DNA of 64,000 nucleotides from Candidatus Limnocylindrales bacterium (GTDB taxonomy: Bacteria > Desulfobacterota > Binatia > UBA1149 > CAITLU01), in the NCBI GenBank assembly GCA_035626395.1, contig DASPNR010000031.1, positions 186,001 to 250,000 of the forward strand. The letters are read 5' to 3'. The notes beneath the pieces were generated by a model. That model was given only the letters and a program-made list of their open reading frames with translations. It did no database searches and was not told where the DNA came from. Within the stretch, counting starts at the first letter, position 1; every line of letters begins with the position of its first letter. A program made the position numbers and the translations under genes. Below are positions 17,530 to 25,930 of the stretch, piece after piece.

Positions 17530-18498
17530 CTAGACCCCCCGTCTCAACAGATACACCCCGAACCACTCACGCTCGTCCATCCATAGCTTGGCAACATCCC
17601 AGCCGCCTTGACCAGCGATCTCGGCAAATCGCTCAGGCGTGTGCTTCCAGCTGTCCTCGGTGTGGATGAGCTCGCCGCGCTCGAACGAGAGGCTGCAGCC
17701 GGCGACGCGCACCTGCTGCTCGCACGTCGATTCGAGAAACATCCGCATGCGGCCGCTGGCGCCGTCCCAGTGCGCGCGATGACGGAAGCGGCGCAGCGAG
17801 AAATCCGCGCCGTACTCGCGATTGAGGCGCCGCAGCATGTTGAGGTTGAAACGGGCCGTGACGCCGCGGCTGTCGTCGTAGGCGGGTACCAGGACGGACT
17901 CGGGCTTGCGCAGGTCGACGCCAATGAGCGCAAGCGAGGCATGACGCCGCAGCGATGCCAGCAGGCGCGCGGCATCGGCGGGAGCGAGGTTGCCGATGGT
18001 GGAACCGGGAAAGAAGACGAAGCAGCGCTCGGGTGTGCGGCGCGGCCTCGGCAGGATCCACCGGCGCATGAAGTCGGCGTCGACCGGCAGCACCTCCACC
18101 TGCGGAAATCGCTGCCTCAGCCGCCGCACGCTGGCTGCCAGGTGGGCCGAGGCGACCTCGACCGGCACGAAGGCGACGGGATCCTCGAGCGCGGCCAGGA
18201 GCTGCTCGGCCTTCTCGCCGCTGCCGCTGCCGGGCTCGATCATGCACGCGCGCGCGCCGACGGCGGCGGCCATCTCGCCCACGTGAGCATTCATGATCGA
18301 GCGCTCGGTGCGCGTCAGGTAGTACTCGGGAAGCCGCGTGATCTCTTCGAACAGCGCCGACCCGCGCGCATCGTAGAAATACTTCGGCGGCAGGCGCTTG
18401 TTGCGCGCCCTCAAGCCGCGCAGCAGCTCGGCCAGCAGCGGATCGCCGGCGAAGACGGCAGCGGCGGCGGGCTTCTGCAGGAGCGTCGTCTGTTGCAT
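17530..18498 (-). CDS. egtD: L-histidine N-alpha-methyltransferase EgtD
   Basis: The 322-residue SAM-dependent enzyme trimethylates histidine to hercynine, the first step of ergothioneine synthesis. Characteristic blocks: RLPPKYFYDARGSALFEEIT, YYLTRTERSIM, EPGSGSGEK (SAM loop), FFPGSTIGN, GVDLRKPESVLVPAYDD, and the late FERGELIHTEDSWKH. The ATG at 18498 overlaps the egtB stop by one base (TGATG), so the pair is translationally coupled. Confidence 0.95.
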   Translation of the reverse strand: MQQTTLLQKPAAAAVFAGDPLLAELLRGLRARNKRLPPKYFYDARGSALFEEITRLPEYYLTRTERSIMNAHVGEMAAAVGARACMIEPGSGSGEKAEQLLAALEDPVAFVPVEVASAHLAASVRRLRQRFPQVEVLPVDADFMRRWILPRPRRTPERCFVFFPGSTIGNLAPADAARLLASLRRHASLALIGVDLRKPESVLVPAYDDSRGVTARFNLNMLRRLNREYGADFSLRRFRHRAHWDGASGRMRMFLESTCEQQVRVAGCSLSFERGELIHTEDSWKHTPERFAEIAGQGGWDVAKLWMDEREWFGVYLLRRGV

Positions 18499-19727
18499 CA
18501 ACAATCCTTCGCCAGTCGCAGTCCGGTGAACTGCCAGCGGCTGTGCGGGTGGAAGAAGTTGCGGTAGGTCGCGCGCGCGTGCCCCGCAGGCGTCACGCAC
18601 GAGGAGCCGCGCAACACCATCTGATTGGCCATGAACTTGCCGTTGTACTCGCCGAGGCTGCCGCCCGCCGGCCGAAAGCCCGGGTAGGGCAGATAGGCCG
18701 ACGCCGTCCACTGCCAGCACGCGCCGTAGGCCTCCCGCAGGCCGCTGCGGTCGTCCGCGCGTGGATGAAGATCGAAGCAGTGCCGTACCGGCAGCACCGC
18801 CGCCACCGCCTCCCATTCGGCCTCGGTCGGCAGGCGCAGGCCCGCCCAGCGCGCGTAGGCATCGGCTTCGTAGAAGGACAGATGCGCGGCGGGCCCGTGC
18901 TCGTCGATCGTTCGCGTGCCGGCCAGCGTGAACTGATGCCGCAGGTCCTCGTGCCAGTAGAGCGGGCGCTGCCATCCCTGCCGCTGGACCGTGGCCCATC
19001 CGTCCGAGAGCCACAGCTCGGCGCGACGATATCCCCCATCCGTAAGGAATGCGCGCAGCTCGGCATTGGTGACCAGGCGATTGGCGACCGCGTACGGCGT
19101 CAGGTGCACCTTGTGCCGCGGCGCCTCGTTGTCGAACGCGAATCCATCGCCGTCATGGCCGATCTCGACCAGGCCTTGGGGTCCGGGGATCCATTCGAGA
19201 ACCCTCGGCCTGGCTGGCGGCTCCTCCTGCGCAAGCGCGTACGCCGGCGCCATCGGATTGCACGAAAGCAGATGCTTGATGTCGGTCAGCAGCAGCTCCT
19301 GATGCTGCTCCTCGTGAGCCAGCCCGAGCTCCACGCGCGCCGCCAGCTCGCGGTCGCCGGCACGCTGCGAGAGCAGCTCCTCCATTCCCTCGTCGACGCG
19401 GGCGCGATAGCGGAGCACCTCGCCCAGCGTCGGACGCGTCAGCATGCCGCGCCGCTCGCGTGGGTACTGCGCGCCGACGGTCTCGTAGTAGGAGTTGAAC
19501 AATACCGCGTAGGCCGGGTCGCCGCGGTGGCCGGCCACGTCCGCCGCGAGCACGAACGTCTCGAAGAACCACGTCGTATGAGCCAGATGCCATTTGGCCG
19601 GGCTGGCCTCGGGCATGCTTTGCACGACCGCGTCTTCGGCCGAGAGCGGAGCGATGAGCTCGAGGCTGCGGGCGCGCACGGCCGCGTACGCAGTCTGGAG
19701 CGCATGCTCGGTAGAGCGCATCTCCAT
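18498..19727 (-). CDS. egtB: ergothioneine synthase EgtB (iron-dependent sulfoxide synthase)
   Basis: The 409-residue protein has an N-terminal DinB-like domain and a C-terminal formylglycine-generating-enzyme/C-type-lectin domain. It joins hercynine to a thiol using O2. The iron ligands expected from known EgtB are present: His50 (KWHLAHTTWFFE), His138 and His142 (HEEQHQE). The C-terminal domain shows RLPTEAEWE and NFFHPHSRWQFTGLRLA. The start has GAGGAGACG upstream. EgtA, EgtC and EgtE are not nearby, so the sulfur donor (cysteine or gamma-glutamylcysteine) is open. Confidence 0.94.
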   Translation of the reverse strand: MEMRSTEHALQTAYAAVRARSLELIAPLSAEDAVVQSMPEASPAKWHLAHTTWFFETFVLAADVAGHRGDPAYAVLFNSYYETVGAQYPRERRGMLTRPTLGEVLRYRARVDEGMEELLSQRAGDRELAARVELGLAHEEQHQELLLTDIKHLLSCNPMAPAYALAQEEPPARPRVLEWIPGPQGLVEIGHDGDGFAFDNEAPRHKVHLTPYAVANRLVTNAELRAFLTDGGYRRAELWLSDGWATVQRQGWQRPLYWHEDLRHQFTLAGTRTIDEHGPAAHLSFYEADAYARWAGLRLPTEAEWEAVAAVLPVRHCFDLHPRADDRSGLREAYGACWQWTASAYLPYPGFRPAGGSLGEYNGKFMANQMVLRGSSCVTPAGHARATYRNFFHPHSRWQFTGLRLAKDC

Positions 19728-19906
19728 GAACGTCTCCTCGCGGGCGGCACGGACCGCCGACCGGCCCGGCGCCGTTCCGCCCGATCAATGCTGTCCCCTA
19801 CACGCGCAGGAAAGGCGAGCGCACCGCCGAAAGTGGACGCCGGATGAGAGTTGCGCGCGGGGCTGCATGCTAACGTCGGCGGAAATTGACCCGCAAGGAG
19901 GACGAC

Positions 19907-20521
19907 ATGCCTACCAAAACCGACGCCATCTCGTTGCTGAAGGCCGATCACGAGAAAGTGCGTGGGCTGCTGTCGCAGCTCGAGAAGTCGACCGATCGTG
20001 CCGCCTCCCGGCGCGAAACCCTACTGGCGCAGCTCGAAACGGAGATCCTCATCCACACCACCATCGAGGAGGAGATCTTCTATCCGGCATACCGCGAGGC
20101 GGTATCGAAGAAGGAAGACCGCAAGCTGTATCAGGAGGCAATCGAGGAGCACCACGTCGTGGACCTGGTGCTGCCGGAGGTCAAGGAGGCGGACCCCGCC
20201 TCCGAGATCTTCTCGGCCAAGGCCAAGGTGCTCAAGGAGCTGATCGAGCACCACGCCGAGGAAGAGGAGAAGGAGATGTTCAAGCGCGCCCGCAAGGCTT
20301 TCGAAACCGAAGAGCTCAAGGAACTCGGCGAGCGGATGATGGCGCGCAAGGAAGAGCTGATGGAGCAGATGCAGGCCGAGGGCGGCGGCGCCAAGGCGCG
20401 CAAGTCGCGCTCGAGCGGCCGCGGCAAGCGCTCCAGCGAGGCCATGGCCAACGGGCACGACCGTGCTGCCCCGCCGCGCCAGGGAGGCCGCAGCGAGTCG
20501 CGCCACCAGACTGCGCACTGA
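19907..20521 (+). CDS. hemerythrin HHE domain protein with basic C-terminal tail
   Basis: The 204-residue protein has a hemerythrin-like four-helix bundle (residues 1 to about 150) with the diiron His/Glu set: LKADHEKVRGLL, HTTIEEEIFYP, EEHHVVDLVL and IEHHAEEEEKEMF. Such proteins bind O2, NO or act in iron/oxidative stress. After residue about 160 comes a Ser/Arg/Lys-rich disordered tail. The ATG at 19907 is chosen because AAGGAGG is six bases upstream. It is divergent from egtB. Confidence 0.9.
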   Translation: MPTKTDAISLLKADHEKVRGLLSQLEKSTDRAASRRETLLAQLETEILIHTTIEEEIFYPAYREAVSKKEDRKLYQEAIEEHHVVDLVLPEVKEADPASEIFSAKAKVLKELIEHHAEEEEKEMFKRARKAFETEELKELGERMMARKEELMEQMQAEGGGAKARKSRSSGRGKRSSEAMANGHDRAAPPRQGGRSESRHQTAH

Positions 20522-20593
20522 CCCCGGCGCCGACGGCGCGACGCGCGCGTCGTCGACGCCGGCATCTGCGCCGCGCGCGATTGCTCTCCAGGT

Positions 20594-20640
20594 GCTGCGG
20601 AGAAAGCGGCCGACCTCTCGGCGGTCGCTCGCTCCGCAGC
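20594..20640. terminator. weak hairpin between convergent genes
   Basis: Arms GCTGCGGAG and CTCCGCAGC (9 bp, perfect) enclose 29 nt that is itself partly self-complementary. It sits between the convergent hemerythrin and XRE-cupin genes. There is no T-run on either side, so terminator function is only suggested by position. Confidence 0.35.
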
Positions 20641-20652
20641 GCGCCGGCGCTT

Positions 20653-21210
20653 CTAGGCTCCTCTCGCGAAGCAGACGACGCTGATGGCGACCGCGGACGA
20701 GCGCGTGCTCGGATTGCGATAGCCGTGCTTCTGGTCGCCCCGGAACACGAGCACGTCGCCTGGCGTAAGCTTCCAGCGCTCGCCGCCCGCGCTCAGCTCC
20801 ACCTGTCCGCTTTCACACGTCAGGTACTCGCGCGTCCCCGGCGTGTGCGGAACTCCGGTGACCATGGCGCCAGGCGACAGTTCCATGCGTGAGACCTCCA
20901 GGCCCGCGATGGCCTCCGGCACGAGCGGCCGCAGCCTCGCGCCCTGGCGCCGGCGCTCGGGCACCTCGGCAGCGCGATAAAGGCGGCACGCCGTTCGCGG
21001 CGGGCCGATGAGCTCCTCGATGGCGACCTTGACGGCGGCGGCCACGCGAGTCAGCACGACCAGCGTCGGGTTGGCGCCGCCGCTTTCGAGGCTCGCCCAC
21101 GTCGCTCGCGGGACGCCGGCCAGGCGCGCGGCCTGTTCCTGCGAAAGTCCGCGCATCGCGCGCAGCCGCCGAAGATTGGCGCCGAGGTTGGATCGGGGGT
21201 CGTCTTGCAT
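20653..21210 (-). CDS. XRE-family regulator with cupin domain
   Basis: The 185-residue protein has an N-terminal helix-turn-helix (residues about 8-65, RRLRAMRGLSQEQAARLAGV followed by ESGGANPTLVVLTRVAAAV) and a C-terminal cupin beta barrel (about 105-185, HTPGTREYLTCESGQVEL and PGDVLVFRGDQKHGY). This SutR/PuuR-like architecture senses small metabolites. The ATG at 21210 fits the domain start better than one further upstream. No adjacent target is evident. Confidence 0.88.
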   Translation of the reverse strand: MQDDPRSNLGANLRRLRAMRGLSQEQAARLAGVPRATWASLESGGANPTLVVLTRVAAAVKVAIEELIGPPRTACRLYRAAEVPERRRQGARLRPLVPEAIAGLEVSRMELSPGAMVTGVPHTPGTREYLTCESGQVELSAGGERWKLTPGDVLVFRGDQKHGYRNPSTRSSAVAISVVCFARGA

Positions 21211-21421
21211 GGCCGGCGCGTAGCAGGCCGCCTCGACCCTGTCGATGCGGGGCAGTGCCGGGCGCCGGAGCACTCCGTCGGCAGCATCCGCCGGATCCCG
21301 GAGGCAACCGCCAACGGTCGACTCGATGGAAGCCTGCCAGCATATCGTCAGGATCGTTGCGACGCTGGCAGGAAAGGCTCATCGTCCCGGCGGCGCGTGA
21401 GGCGCCACGAGGAGGAGAGCC

Positions 21422-21793
21422 ATGATCGAGATTGCGGGCGTCTATGAAATCGCCGTCAAGGTGGCGGACCTGGAGAGGTCAGCAGCATTCTACTGCGACG
21501 TGCTGGGGCTGGGCGTGGGCCTGCGCGACGATTCGCGCCGCTGGCTGTTCCTGCGCGCCGGCGGCGCCGCAGGCATGGTCGTTCTTCAGGAGGACCGCGG
21601 GAGCTGGCCGCAGCAGCATTTCGCCTTCACCGTCACCGCCGATGCGCTCGAGCGCGCGGCGGCCGAGCTGCAAGGGCGCGGCATCGTGGTGGACGGGCCG
21701 ATGACGCACGACTGGATCCCGGCTCGATCGCTCTACTTCGCCGATCCCGACGGGCATGACGTGGAGCTGCTGGCGCCGGGGACTGCGCCGTAG
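21422..21793 (+). CDS. VOC (glyoxalase/bleomycin resistance) family protein
   Basis: The 123-residue protein has the paired beta-alpha-beta-beta-beta modules of the VOC superfamily: VYEIAVKVADLERSAAFYCDVLGL at the start and SLYFADPDGHDVELLAP at the end, with the typical metal-binding Glu in VELLAP and a His in AVKV-facing position replaced, so the metal site may be incomplete. GAGGAGGAGAGCC lies before the ATG. Substrate unknown. Confidence 0.85.
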   Translation: MIEIAGVYEIAVKVADLERSAAFYCDVLGLGVGLRDDSRRWLFLRAGGAAGMVVLQEDRGSWPQQHFAFTVTADALERAAAELQGRGIVVDGPMTHDWIPARSLYFADPDGHDVELLAPGTAP

Positions 21794-21843
21794 CTGCGTT
21801 GCGCGCCCGAGCGGCGGCCGGGCGCTCGGTGCGGCAGTCGGAA

Positions 21844-22587
21844 TCAGTTGGTGGTGCGCTCGGAACCGGTGAACGACAACACCGCGTACCACACCCCGCC
21901 CGTGGAGCGCTTGACCGTCAGCTCGGTCGGCACCTTTTCGCCCGTCGACGGAACCTGCGGCCGGCCGTTGGTCGGGATCTGGATCGTCGTCTCATCGACC
22001 CAGCGCGGGAGTCCGGGGCCCCAGCTTCCCGGTTCCAGCGACCACTCCATCTTCGGCTTGCCGGCGTTGGCGGCCATCCGATAGACGCGGATCGCTCCGG
22101 GGCTGCTGACGCGATCGGCGGAGGTCGTCACGAAGTAGTTGCCGTCGGGCGAGAACACCGGCGCCGAATCCAGCGTGGCGGCGGCGCCGTCGGCGCGCCG
22201 CACGAGCAGGTGCCGGGAGCCCTGCTTGGACAGCTCGAAGACGACGAACGAATCCGCGTTGCGGACGTAGTCGATCAGGCTGTATTGCGTACCCGGGTCC
22301 GATGGCGAGCTGCCCCGCGCGTCCTGGAAGCGCCGCTTCTTCCCGCCCGCCAGCTCGAGCACCAGCACGCCGTCGGTACGGTCGGCAAAGCGGTCGAGCT
22401 TGGACCATCGCTGCTTTTCGATGGCGCGAGCGCAGCGTCCGGCATCATCGAGGCCGGCGCAGACGCTTTCCTGCCTGGTCGAAAGACCGATGCCCTGCCA
22501 AGGCTGGCTCGGCGACAGCGTCGCCGCGCAGCCGGCAGCAACGCCGGCCGCGACCAGAGCTGCGGCGACACGTGCGCTTGCGGTCAA
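21844..22587 (-). CDS. putative lipoprotein with beta-propeller-like repeats
   Basis: About 247 residues. A TTG start at 22587 is proposed because AGGAGG lies six bases upstream and the protein then begins with a short signal LTASARVAAALVAAGVAAGC ending in a lipobox-like AAGC. The mature part has segments such as APVFSPDGNYFVTTSADR and RWVDETTIQIPTN that resemble WD40/TolB-like propeller blades. Two Cys lie near VCAGLDDAGRCA. No family is recognised. A longer ATG-initiated frame exists upstream but places a charged region before the signal. Confidence 0.6.
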   Translation of the reverse strand: MTASARVAAALVAAGVAAGCAATLSPSQPWQGIGLSTRQESVCAGLDDAGRCARAIEKQRWSKLDRFADRTDGVLVLELAGGKKRRFQDARGSSPSDPGTQYSLIDYVRNADSFVVFELSKQGSRHLLVRRADGAAATLDSAPVFSPDGNYFVTTSADRVSSPGAIRVYRMAANAGKPKMEWSLEPGSWGPGLPRWVDETTIQIPTNGRPQVPSTGEKVPTELTVKRSTGGVWYAVLSFTGSERTTN

Positions 22588-22705
22588 AACCACCCTCCTC
22601 TTGCGGTCATCGCCGGCGTAGCGGCAGCACGCGATGTCCATCAAGGACAGTGGCAGAGTCCCGACCGCGAGGTCAAGCACCCTGCGCGCACGCACTCGCC
22701 GTTCT

Positions 22706-23218
22706 TCACTCGTCCAATACCGCGAATTGTGGCGCATAGGTCACGAGCCCGCGCACTCCGGCGAGGCCGCCCGGCTGCACCTCTGCAACCATGAACTGAT
22801 CACCGTCGGTATAGAGGCAGGCAAGCCCGAAGCGCGAGGCGGGCACGAAGCCGAAGCGCGCGTAGTACGCCGGGTTGCCGAGCACGACGCAGAAGGAGCA
22901 CGCATGCAGCCGCGCCTGCTCGAGGCCCGCTCGCACGAGGGCAGCGCCGGCGCCAAGACGCTGGAAACGCGGCAGCACGGCCAGCGGCGCCAGCCCGAGC
23001 GCCGTCGAGATGTCGCTTCGGCCCGCGATCGCCACCGGACTCATGAGCACGTGCCCGACGACCGTCTCGTCGCGCTGCGCCACGAGCGAAATGCGGTCCT
23101 GCCCTGCACGCACCAGCGCCGCGACCAGCCGCGCCTCGGCGCCGGTGGCAAAGGCCGCCTGGTGGATGCGGCAGATGGCCTCGAGATCGCCGGCAGTTGC
23201 GGGACGGACGCGGTGCAT
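22706..23218 (-). CDS. GNAT family N-acetyltransferase
   Basis: The 170-residue protein has the GNAT fold: VRPATAGDLEAICRIHQAAF, then GLAPLAVLPRFQRLGAGAALVRAGLEQAR, where the Q/R-x-x-G-x-A-like segment binds acetyl-CoA, then VVLGNPAYYARFGFVPA typical of the YhbS-like subgroup. The ATG at 23218 is preceded by AAGGAG; the upstream extension is not conserved. Substrate unknown. Confidence 0.9.
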   Translation of the reverse strand: MHRVRPATAGDLEAICRIHQAAFATGAEARLVAALVRAGQDRISLVAQRDETVVGHVLMSPVAIAGRSDISTALGLAPLAVLPRFQRLGAGAALVRAGLEQARLHACSFCVVLGNPAYYARFGFVPASRFGLACLYTDGDQFMVAEVQPGGLAGVRGLVTYAPQFAVLDE

Positions 23219-23280
23219 GAAGCTCCTTCTGGTTGCGCCTGCCGCGCCGCGCCACGATGCGTCGTCTCGGGGCGAAAGCC

Positions 23281-23655
23281 TCAGCTCTTCCTGGAACTGC
23301 GCTTCTTGCCGGCGCGCTTCTTGGTCGCGCGCTTCTTGCCGCCCCGCTTCTTCGACGCCTTTTTCTTGGAAGCCTTCTTCTTGGACGCCTTCTTGGCCGT
23401 ACCCTTCTTGGAGCTGCGCTTCTTCGCCGCTGCCTTGCCGCCTTTGCGGCCGCCCTTGCGCGCGGGCTCCTTGTTCTCGGGCATGCCGCGTCCGGAGCCG
23501 GACTTCTTGCCGCCACCGCTGGTCTTGTTGACCGTGGCCCACGCCCTGGCGGCGGCTTCCTTCTCCGACACGCCGCGCTCCTCGTAGCCCTCTTCGATGT
23601 GCTCGGCCTGACGCTTCTGCTTGTCCGTGTAGGCTTTCTTGCTTCCTCTCGGCAT
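23281..23655 (-). CDS. small basic protein with Lys-rich histone-H1-like tail
   Basis: The 124-residue protein has a conserved head, MPRGSKKAYTDKQKRQAEHI followed by EEGYEERGVSEKEAAARAWATVNK, of the type often annotated as a plasmid-stabilisation or ChaB-like small protein. The tail from about residue 50 is built of KKASKKK/KRGGKK-type repeats, giving a very basic C-terminus that should bind nucleic acid non-specifically. The mutual repeats make this stretch prone to length changes. GGAGG lies before the ATG. Confidence 0.75.
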   Translation of the reverse strand: MPRGSKKAYTDKQKRQAEHIEEGYEERGVSEKEAAARAWATVNKTSGGGKKSGSGRGMPENKEPARKGGRKGGKAAAKKRSSKKGTAKKASKKKASKKKASKKRGGKKRATKKRAGKKRSSRKS

Positions 23656-23713
23656 CGCATGGCCTCCTTGGATTCCGATGAAGTGAGCGGGGCCATGCAT
23701 AGCACAGTTTTCG

Positions 23714-24337
23714 TTACCCGCATTGCTCCTTGCGGCTCTTTTTGAGGATGGCCTCGAGATCGAGCCGGTCCGAGGGCGTGGTGTCGGCCTTCAGGACCTT
23801 ACGGATCTGCTGCAGCGCGTGCTCGTTCTCGCGCGGACTGTTCGAGATGGTGCAGTCTTCCGGCACATACAGCTCGAAGTCCCGCATGTAGGCGTCGTTG
23901 GCCGTGAACAGGATGCAGATGTTGCCGGCGATCCCCGTCATGATCAGCGAGCGCGCGCCGATATAGGCCAGCAGCGTATCCAGCGTCGTTGCGTAGAAGG
24001 CCGAGTGCTTGGGCTTGAGCACGAAGTAGTCGTCTTCCTCGGGCTCCAGGATGCGGGCCAGCGGCGCGCCGGTCACACCGTCCTGCAGGCAGTGCTCGAC
24101 CACCTTGCGGAAGTCGGACTGCCAGCGGCCAAAGTTGTCGTTGGCATAGATGGCCGGAATGCCCAGCGCCTTGGCGCGCCGCTTGAGCGCCGCAATGCGG
24201 TGCGCCATCGGGATCGCCGCCTCCATCAGCGCCGGACCGGTGTCGAAATCCATCGCGTTGATGACGTCGATGAGCAGGAGCGCCACCGGGCAGCTCTCGG
24301 GCGCACTGCCGTGGAGATCGGGATTACGCGCCGGCAT
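23714..24337 (-). CDS. isochorismatase-family cysteine hydrolase
   Basis: 207 residues with the expected catalytic triad: Asp24 (LLIDVINAMD), a Lys in VLKPKHSAF (Lys108 or Lys110) and Cys141 (GIAGNICILFTANDA). Members hydrolyse amides or vinyl ethers (nicotinamidase, isochorismatase, biuret hydrolase). No neighbour narrows the substrate. AAGGAG precedes the ATG. Confidence 0.9.
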   Translation of the reverse strand: MPARNPDLHGSAPESCPVALLLIDVINAMDFDTGPALMEAAIPMAHRIAALKRRAKALGIPAIYANDNFGRWQSDFRKVVEHCLQDGVTGAPLARILEPEEDDYFVLKPKHSAFYATTLDTLLAYIGARSLIMTGIAGNICILFTANDAYMRDFELYVPEDCTISNSPRENEHALQQIRKVLKADTTPSDRLDLEAILKKSRKEQCG

Positions 24338-24370
24338 GAGATGCTCCTTGCAGCCGCGAGCGAGCCGGCT

Positions 24371-25039
24371 TCAGCGCATCAGCTCGTAGGGGCCGCCCTT
24401 GGCAAGCGCCCGCTGGTAGGCGGGCCGGGCATGGATTCGATCGAGGAAGGCCTGCAGGCGAGGATAGGCCGCGGCCGAGGCGCGCGCCGCGGCGGCCTCG
24501 ATGGGAAAGCTCATCTGCACGTCGGCGGCGGTGAACTCCTCGCCCGCGAACCACGCCCGCTCGGCGAGCTCGTCGTCCATGTAGCCGAGGTGCAGGTCGA
24601 GCTGAGGGCCGACGAACTGGCTCATGACGCGATCGGCGATCCCGCGCGCCACCGGCTTGACGAAGAACGGCATCGGCGCCTCCTTCACTCGCGAGAACAC
24701 CAGCGACAGCAGCAGCGGCGGCATCGCCGAGCCTTCGGCATAGTGAAGCCAGTACGTGTAGCGAAGCCGCTGCGGCGTGCCGGGCGGCGGAATCAGCCGG
24801 CCGTTGCCGTAGCGTTCGACGATGTACTCGATGATGGCGCCCGACTCGGCCACGGTATTGGGGCCGTCGGTGATGACCGGAGACTTGCCGAGCGGATGGA
24901 CGGCCTTGAGCGAGGGCGGCGCCAGCATCGTCTGCGCGTCGCGCTCGTAACGCCGGACCTCGTAGGCAACGTCCAGCTCCTCGAGGAGCCACAGAACACG
25001 CTGCGATCGCGAGTTGTTCAGGTGGTGGACGACGATCAT
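24371..25039 (-). CDS. glutathione S-transferase family protein
   Basis: 222 residues. The N-terminal domain reads VHHLNNSRSQRVLWLLEEL, then PLGKSPVITDG and ESGAIIEYIVERYG. A typical helical C-terminal domain ends YPRLQAFLDRIHARPAYQRA. It resembles the GST at 5777-6376 but differs along the length, so it is a paralogue rather than a recent copy. GGAGG is placed before the ATG at 25039. The isochorismatase-like gene follows 33 bp downstream on the same strand. Confidence 0.92.
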   Translation of the reverse strand: MIVVHHLNNSRSQRVLWLLEELDVAYEVRRYERDAQTMLAPPSLKAVHPLGKSPVITDGPNTVAESGAIIEYIVERYGNGRLIPPPGTPQRLRYTYWLHYAEGSAMPPLLLSLVFSRVKEAPMPFFVKPVARGIADRVMSQFVGPQLDLHLGYMDDELAERAWFAGEEFTAADVQMSFPIEAAAARASAAAYPRLQAFLDRIHARPAYQRALAKGGPYELMR

Positions 25040-25141
25040 GCGCGGCCTCCGTGCGGCGCGCGGCGGCGCGCGGGAAGCCATCTATCGAAGTGCGCAACCG
25101 GTGACAACGAAGACGAGCGCCAGTCGCGGCGACGGCGGCAG

Positions 25142-25930
25142 TCATCGTTCGGCCGCTCGCGCCGCTGCGGGCGGGCCGCTCAGCAGGCGGCGCTCCAGCC
25201 ACAGGGCATTGAGCGTGGCAGCGCCGTACCTGGTGTTGTCGAAGATCACCCAGGCCGGTCCGCTCGCCACGTCGCGCCACAGCCTGGTGCCCAGCTCGTC
25301 CAGGAACGGTTCGTCGTAGGAGGAGGTGTACATCTCCGGGGAGCCGTGCAGCCGGTAGTAGGTCAGCCCGCGCCAGGCGCCGGGACGACCGGCTCCCGGA
25401 GCCGGCGCAGGATCGGCCGCCACGCGCGCGACCTGGTAGGCGAGCAGAAGCTGCTCGGCCTGCGGCGTGAACCAGGTGCGGTGACGCGGCTCGCACGCCA
25501 CCTGGCCGAGATGTGCCTCGCGCAGTGCGCCGAAGAACAGGTGTGCGCTCTTGAGGTCCAGCGCCAGGCTCGGCGGCAGCTGCACCAGAAGCGGACCGAG
25601 CTTGGCGCCGAGACCGCCGGCTTCGTCGAGAAACCGCGTCAGCTCCTGCTGCGCGCCGATGAGATGACGGTCGTGCGTGATGGTGCGCGGCGCCTTGACG
25701 GCGAAGCGGAAGCCGGCCGGGACGCTGGCAGCCCAGCGCTCGTAGGTCCGCCGGCGATGGCTGCGATAGAAGGAGGAGTTGATCTCGACGGCACGCAGGC
25801 TGGAGGCGTAGCGCTCCAGGTGCGAGCCGTCGGCGCCGAACAGCGAGGCGTGCTCGGGGCGAAGCGACCAGCCGGCGCAGGCGACGAGAGGCTCGCAGGG
25901 AGCCACCGCGCCGCGAGCCCTGCCCGTCAC
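25142..25930 (-). CDS. DUF72 domain-containing protein
   Basis: The 262-residue protein shows the DUF72 pattern: CAGWSL at the start, SLRAVEINSSFYRSHRRRTYERWA, FRFAVKAPRTITHDRHL, LLVQLPPSLA, ACEPRHRTWF, YYRLHGSPEMYTSSYDE and VIFDNTRYGAATLNA. The fold is a TIM barrel; function is unknown. The start is a GTG overlapping the upstream stop (GTGA), which fixes both the start and coupling to the upstream gene. Confidence 0.9.
   Translation of the reverse strand: MTGRARGAVAPCEPLVACAGWSLRPEHASLFGADGSHLERYASSLRAVEINSSFYRSHRRRTYERWAASVPAGFRFAVKAPRTITHDRHLIGAQQELTRFLDEAGGLGAKLGPLLVQLPPSLALDLKSAHLFFGALREAHLGQVACEPRHRTWFTPQAEQLLLAYQVARVAADPAPAPGAGRPGAWRGLTYYRLHGSPEMYTSSYDEPFLDELGTRLWRDVASGPAWVIFDNTRYGAATLNALWLERRLLSGPPAAARAAER

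Noticed and set aside
13197..19727. A ku gene next to the LigD proteins
   Set aside because: I looked through the flanking frames; none has Ku features.
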